8,979 nucleotides of DNA from Clostridia bacterium (GTDB lineage: Bacteria > Bacillota > Clostridia > Oscillospirales > CAG-272): the NCBI GenBank assembly GCA_017452335.1, contig JAFTMP010000157.1:1-8979 (forward strand). The letters run 5' to 3'. The position numbers and the translations under genes are program-made. This document shows, piece by piece, positions 5,413 to 8,979 of the stretch (positions are counted from its first letter, which is position 1; the number at the start of each line of letters is the position of its first letter). Below the pieces are notes generated by a model. That model was not told the DNA's origin and did not search any database. It saw nothing but the letters and a program-made list of their open reading frames with translations.

Positions 5413-6954
5413 TTACTTTACGTCGCCCAGAAAAAGCTCGGCGGAATCGGTATAATCCACCGCGATCTGCTTGTAGCCAACGATCGTTTCGCCCTCGTAA
5501 ACCACGATCACCATATCATACGTATTGGTTTTTCCTTTATTGGTGGTCAGGTCTGTCATACCTGCCTCGTATACGGGCAAACGGTAGAGCACATTGCTGT
5601 TGCCCTGCAGCTCGTACACTTTATACGCTTTGGTGGTGACGCGCTTATAGTCCTCCTTCACATCAGCGTCCTTATACCAGATCTCGAAGGTATAGTTTTC
5701 CGATGCCTTCAGCTCTGTATCGGAGAACTGATAGGAAAGAAGGAAATTTTTTGCCGTTACGGCAAATGCAGAAGGATCGTGCTCTTGATCGTCTGCCGTA
5801 TAGGATACACGGTAAAACGCACCCTTGGTCAGATTCTTATAAGTACTCTTTTCGGCAGCCCGATCCACCTCCAGCAGCCACTTGAGCCACTGCTGAGGGA
5901 TGTGATTTTTAAAGGGCTCCGCCTTGGGGGAGAGTCTATATAGGGTGAAGCCCTTGAAGGAGAATTTCTCAAGAGAAACAGTCTCGCCCTCTACACTCAC
6001 CTTATCCGTTACCATCAAACCGGTTTGAGGATCAAAATAGTGGACATTGCCCAAAATGACCTGCCAGCCTGTCAGCGCCACGCCCTCGTCGTAGTAGCGA
6101 ATGCCGCCGTCCTCTTTTTTAAAGCCGGTATCTCTCTTAATCTGCAAATCCGCCCACAGCATATAGTGGTCTGAATATGCCCTTTTGTTTTCACATCCGG
6201 TGGCGATCTGCGTGATGGTATTGGAGGTGGTGATAATATTATCAATAGCACCGCCGCCAACTTCGGGATTGGTTACATAATAGGTATCCGCACCGTTTGC
6301 AAAATTGCAATTGGGGAAATAAGGCATGTATTCCTCGGTATCCTCGGTATTGATATCCCCCACGAAAATGGCAGTCTGCTTGGAAGCCATCAGCTTTTCA
6401 AGCAGGGGGAACTGCTTGGCACGGGCGCTCTTCTCGGGCCAAGTCAGATGGGTGTTGATAAAATCGAAGGTGATGCCGTCTGCTTCGATCACGGCATGAC
6501 CGTAGGCACGCTGTTCACCGCCGCCGGGTAAAAGCACCGTGTCATAGGAGGTGATGGGATACCGGGAAAGAATACCGTGTCCGTATTCACCGCCGTCAAG
6601 GGTAATGCACTTGGAGTAGCCGTAATACTCATAGCCCGTTGCCTCAGCAAGTGCCTTCATGGTGTCCTGCTTTCTGTTTCTGCCGGTCAGCTTATCCACT
6701 TCCTGCAAGCCCACAATATCTAACTTTGCGTTTGTGATCTGTTTAGCAAGGATCTTGAAGTTGTAGCCCACGCCTGCACCTGCTTGAATGTTGAAGGTGC
6801 CCACGCGCAGGGACAGCGGCTCGCTCTTGCCGGTGGGCGCGCTTTCAGCAGCGTATACCGATGTATCAATCAGTGCACTTACTGCGGCAAAAGCACCCGA
6901 TAGCAGAGCCAACACCAAAAGAAGCGAGCATACCGAAATAATTCTTTTTTTCAT
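5413..6954 (-). CDS. Secreted endonuclease/exonuclease/phosphatase family hydrolase
   Basis: 513 residues with a Sec signal peptide (MKKRIISVCSLLLVLALLSG, cleavage near 35-36) and then an EEP fold at about 48-272. The metal and catalytic set is complete: FN with Asn55, QEVD with Glu85, GHGILSRYPI (125-134), NTHL with His169, GDIN with Asp200 and Asn202, AIDNI with Asp238, and SDH with Asp262-His263. EEP enzymes cut phosphodiester or phosphomonoester bonds in DNA, RNA, phospholipids or inositol phosphates; the substrate here is open. GIRYYDEGVALTGWQVILGN (284-303) and HYFDPQTGLM (305-314) look like one choline/glucan-binding type repeat. Residues about 318-513 match nothing I know. The ATG at 6952-6954 has GAGGAG 7 nt upstream and begins the signal peptide. 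The frame stays open back to 7032, but that would spoil the signal peptide. It is likely the first gene of an operon with the surface LRR protein. Confidence 0.87.
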   Translation of the reverse strand: MKKRIISVCSLLLVLALLSGAFAAVSALIDTSVYAAESAPTGKSEPLSLRVGTFNIQAGAGVGYNFKILAKQITNAKLDIVGLQEVDKLTGRNRKQDTMKALAEATGYEYYGYSKCITLDGGEYGHGILSRYPITSYDTVLLPGGGEQRAYGHAVIEADGITFDFINTHLTWPEKSARAKQFPLLEKLMASKQTAIFVGDINTEDTEEYMPYFPNCNFANGADTYYVTNPEVGGGAIDNIITTSNTITQIATGCENKRAYSDHYMLWADLQIKRDTGFKKEDGGIRYYDEGVALTGWQVILGNVHYFDPQTGLMVTDKVSVEGETVSLEKFSFKGFTLYRLSPKAEPFKNHIPQQWLKWLLEVDRAAEKSTYKNLTKGAFYRVSYTADDQEHDPSAFAVTAKNFLLSYQFSDTELKASENYTFEIWYKDADVKEDYKRVTTKAYKVYELQGNSNVLYRLPVYEAGMTDLTTNKGKTNTYDMVIVVYEGETIVGYKQIAVDYTDSAELFLGDVK

Positions 6955-7003
6955 GATGTTTCTCCTCATTGAAATGTTATCGAGCATTCTTCGATACATA
7001 GTC

Positions 7004-7032
7004 ATTGTACATATTTCTATCGGACAATACAA
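7004..7032 (-). promoter_or_regulatory. Tentative promoter of the EEP/LRR gene pair
   Basis: On the minus strand TTGTAT (7032-7027), a 17-bp spacer and TACAAT (7009-7004) give a good -10 and a weak -35. The leader would be about 43 nt and holds a small stem, TATCGA/TCGATA (6996-6991 with 6983-6978), ahead of the ribosome binding site. The 6955-7105 stretch holds nothing else I recognise, and I saw no clear pair of TTAACA-type PhoP boxes. Confidence 0.35.
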
Positions 7033-7105
7033 GACATATTTTCCTCAAAATAAGACAATTATTGCTCTCTTGTCGTTTTCGGTTCATATTTTAAATGATC
7101 TTTGC

Positions 7106-7146
7106 AAAAAAAGGGTGCCTTAAATGCTCTGCATTTAAGACACCCT
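7106..7146 (-). terminator. Terminator of the response regulator/kinase operon
   Basis: A 16-bp stem (7112-7127 with 7131-7146) has a 3-nt loop. The only mismatch on the plus strand (C7118/A7140) becomes a G-U pair in minus-strand RNA, and the A tract at 7106-7112 becomes the U tract. It therefore works on the minus strand, 17 nt after the kinase stop codon, and isolates that operon from the EEP gene. Confidence 0.92.
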
Positions 7147-7162
7147 CAAAAAAACTGAATTG

Positions 7163-8854
7163 TTAGTGGTTTTCTTCTGTTTTTGGGTCTTGATCCAAAG
7201 TAAGCAGCGGAAGCAAAACCGTGATCGTAGTACCCTCTCCGGGCGTACTTTCAAGGATGATCTCACCCTTGTGCAACAGCACGGCGTGCTTCACAATGGA
7301 AAGTCCCAAGCCCGTTCCGCCCACTGCCTTGGAACGGCTCTTATCCACGCGGTAAAAGCGCTCAAAAATGCGGGGATGGTCGCTTTTTTCAATGCCGATA
7401 CCATTATCACGCACCGCCAGCACCGCCTTGTCTGCTCTTTTTTCCACCCTCACCTCTACCCATCCATTAGGACGGTTATAAATAATGGCGTTATCGCAAA
7501 GATTGAAAAGCATTTCGTGAAGCGTGGCACTCACGCCCGATACAAAAACCGCTTCCCCCTCTGCATGCAGGGAAATTTGGTGACGGGCTGCCTTTTGGGT
7601 CAGTCTGCTCAGCACCGATTCTGCCAAAGCCTTTAATTCTACCGCTTCAAATTGAGCACGGATCTGCCCTTCATCAAGGCGGGAGAGCTTGATGATATCT
7701 TCGATCAGTGTCAGCAATCTTGCCGCTTCGGTATGGATGCCGCGGCAGATCGTTGCGTGATCCTCCGGTCTTGCGATGCCCTCCGCGATGATCTCAGAGG
7801 AGCCCATGATGGTGGTCAGAGGTGTTTTAAGCTCGTGGGAAACATTGGCAGTAAACTCTCTGCGCATCTGCTCTGCATTTTCTCTGTGCGTCACATCCTC
7901 TGCCACCAGCACTGCCGCGTATTCTCCACCCGTGCTGACAGGATAGGCAGAAATATGATAGACCTTACCATCCTTTTGGTAGTTCTCCGTCACCGCTTCT
8001 CTTGCAAAGACACGCTTCATCACATTTAAAAGCTGCTCCTCCTTACAAAAGGAGTCGATGGGACGGTCCGTGAGATCATAACAGCCAAAGAGCCGTTCTG
8101 CGGCGTGATTGGCAAGAAGCACCTTTCCTTCCGCAGAAAATACGGCAAACGCCTCTCCCATGTTCTCGGTGATCAGCTCCAGCTCCTGACTTTTTGCCTG
8201 AAGCTGCGCAAACTGTGTTTCGATCTCTTTGTTCTGATGCTCCAACCGCATCAAAAGGGGCGTGAATTCTTCATAGGTATCATTTTCAAGAGGTCGGTCT
8301 AAATTCAATTTATTGATGGGCGAAATGACCGTAGCGGTCAGTTGCTTTGCCACCAAAGCGGCAAGCGCAACCAGCAGTACTAAGATCGCGGCAATGACCG
8401 AAGCGCTGTTGTCGATCATCTGAATCAATGCCTGTTCGTTCACCGAGAGACGCAACACATTTCCATCCTCTGCCCGCAGTGCAATATAATAGGTCTTTTT
8501 TCCCATGGTAGAAGAGGGTCTGATCACCTTGCCCTTCCCTGCCTCCAGTGCCTGCAAAAACTCCGGACGATCTGCATGGCTGTCCATGCTTTGCGCGTCT
8601 GCCTCACTGTCATACAGCACCATTCCAAGGGGAGAAATCAGGGTAATGCGTTCTTTTCCCGCATTTTGCACCGATTCCAAATAAGGGATCCCGCCCAAAT
8701 GATAGCCCTGCAAAAGGTAATGCGTCTTGCTTTCCAGCTCTTTGATGCGGGTCTCTTCCGTTTGTCCGTGTACGGCAAAGAGCATTCCCCCTGCCGTGAG
8801 CAGGATGAGCACGGCGCAGGTAATGCAGATCGCTCTGAAAACCGCACTTTTCAT
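7163..8854 (-). CDS. PhoR-like sensor histidine kinase
   Basis: 563 residues: transmembrane helix 1 (about 8-29), an extracellular sensor (30-148, with ITLISPLGMVLYDSEADAQS and the RPEFLQALEAGKG segment usual in PhoR-like kinases), transmembrane helix 2 (about 151-173), a HAMP-position linker and coiled coil (174-232), a PAS domain (about 227-325, AFAVFSAEGKVLLANHAAER), and HisKA with the phosphorylated His340 in NVSHELKTPL. The ATPase domain follows: N box with Asn451 and Asn455, DNGIG (483-487), FERFYR (497-502) and GGTGLGLS (512-519). It senses a signal outside or at the membrane and phosphorylates its partner regulator. The order is that of PhoR/PnpS phosphate-type kinases, but many clostridial kinases share it, so the signal is unknown. 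All key residues are present. The ATG overlaps the regulator stop (ATGA), with GGAG at 8862-8865 as ribosome binding site, implying coupled translation. Confidence 0.95.
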   Translation of the reverse strand: MKSAVFRAICITCAVLILLTAGGMLFAVHGQTEETRIKELESKTHYLLQGYHLGGIPYLESVQNAGKERITLISPLGMVLYDSEADAQSMDSHADRPEFLQALEAGKGKVIRPSSTMGKKTYYIALRAEDGNVLRLSVNEQALIQMIDNSASVIAAILVLLVALAALVAKQLTATVISPINKLNLDRPLENDTYEEFTPLLMRLEHQNKEIETQFAQLQAKSQELELITENMGEAFAVFSAEGKVLLANHAAERLFGCYDLTDRPIDSFCKEEQLLNVMKRVFAREAVTENYQKDGKVYHISAYPVSTGGEYAAVLVAEDVTHRENAEQMRREFTANVSHELKTPLTTIMGSSEIIAEGIARPEDHATICRGIHTEAARLLTLIEDIIKLSRLDEGQIRAQFEAVELKALAESVLSRLTQKAARHQISLHAEGEAVFVSGVSATLHEMLFNLCDNAIIYNRPNGWVEVRVEKRADKAVLAVRDNGIGIEKSDHPRIFERFYRVDKSRSKAVGGTGLGLSIVKHAVLLHKGEIILESTPGEGTTITVLLPLLTLDQDPKTEENH

Positions 8855-8979
8855 CGGGCGTCTCCGATCCGATAGCCAACACCTCTGACCGTTTCAATAA
8901 GTTCCCCGCATGTGCCCAGCTTTTGACGAAGCGTACGCATGTGCACATCCACAGTTCTTGTTTCGCCGTCAAAATCATA
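8851..8979 (-). CDS. OmpR/PhoB-type response regulator, C-terminal fragment
   Basis: The minus strand is open from the window edge to TGA at 8853-8851 and gives the final 42 residues. VDVHMRTLRQKLG (10-22) and IETVRGVGYRIGD (28-40) are the recognition helix and the C-terminal wing hairpin of the winged-helix DNA-binding domain of OmpR/PhoB regulators. The receiver domain lies outside the window. The stop overlaps the kinase start by 4 nt, so it is the cognate regulator. The sequence TVDVHMRTLRQKLG is standard for the subfamily and does not reveal target genes. Confidence 0.93.
   Translation of the reverse strand, partial: YDFDGETRTVDVHMRTLRQKLGTCGELIETVRGVGYRIGDAR

Noticed and set aside
6955..7032. 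Upstream extension of the EEP protein to the first in-frame start at 7032
   Set aside because: The extension would place 26 unrelated residues before a perfect signal peptide, and GAGGAG lies at the right distance from the ATG at 6954.
7160..7636. 158-codon open frame on the plus strand opposite the kinase
   Set aside because: It overlaps the ATPase motifs of the histidine kinase on the other strand and begins near the terminator without a ribosome binding site.
8610..8978. 122-codon minus-strand frame at the window end
   Set aside because: It is out of frame with both the response regulator and the kinase, whose motifs and ATGA overlap clearly explain this stretch.

Overview
The window looks like a chromosomal segment of an anaerobic gut-type Firmicute (Clostridia, probably an Oscillospiraceae/Ruminococcaceae-like lineage). 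The reasons are strong AGGAGG-type ribosome binding sites, TTGACT-17-TATxxT promoters, compact intrinsic terminators whose stems run straight into U tracts, a BspA-type leucine-rich-repeat surface protein, and the short form of GMP synthase. The taxonomic placement is inference.

Left part (1-2585): the window opens in the last 44 codons of a LuxR-type DNA-binding protein (+), followed by a perfect 19-bp hairpin and an unexplained AT-rich stretch of about 260 bp. On the minus strand come a DUF4304 protein, visibly AT-richer than its neighbours, and then guaA, which here encodes only the ATP-pyrophosphatase and dimerisation parts of GMP synthase. guaA has its own terminator, a strong ribosome binding site and a near-consensus promoter that overlaps a perfect inverted repeat.

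Middle part (2586-3480): two small plus-strand genes, each with its own promoter. The first is an all-helical conserved hypothetical protein. The second is a small membrane protein with a signal-like N-terminus, one further transmembrane helix and a very acidic coiled-coil tail. They end at a strong terminator whose 3' arm and U tract are tandemly duplicated.

Right part (3487-8979), all on the minus strand and read right to left: the end of an OmpR/PhoB-type response regulator overlaps by 4 nt (ATGA) the start of a PhoR-like sensor histidine kinase, which ends at a terminator. A two-gene unit of exported proteins follows. First is a secreted endonuclease/exonuclease/phosphatase (EEP) family hydrolase with a full catalytic motif set, a wall-binding-repeat-like segment and an unassigned C-terminal region. 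After 60 bp comes a membrane-anchored surface protein with BspA-like leucine-rich repeats, a discoidin-like module and a listerial-repeat-like module. The two probably share an operon, and whether the adjacent two-component system controls them is an open but reasonable question.

The candidate for something undescribed is the secreted EEP hydrolase plus anchored LRR/discoidin protein pair next to the two-component system. No mobile element, CRISPR array, tRNA or rRNA was recognised.
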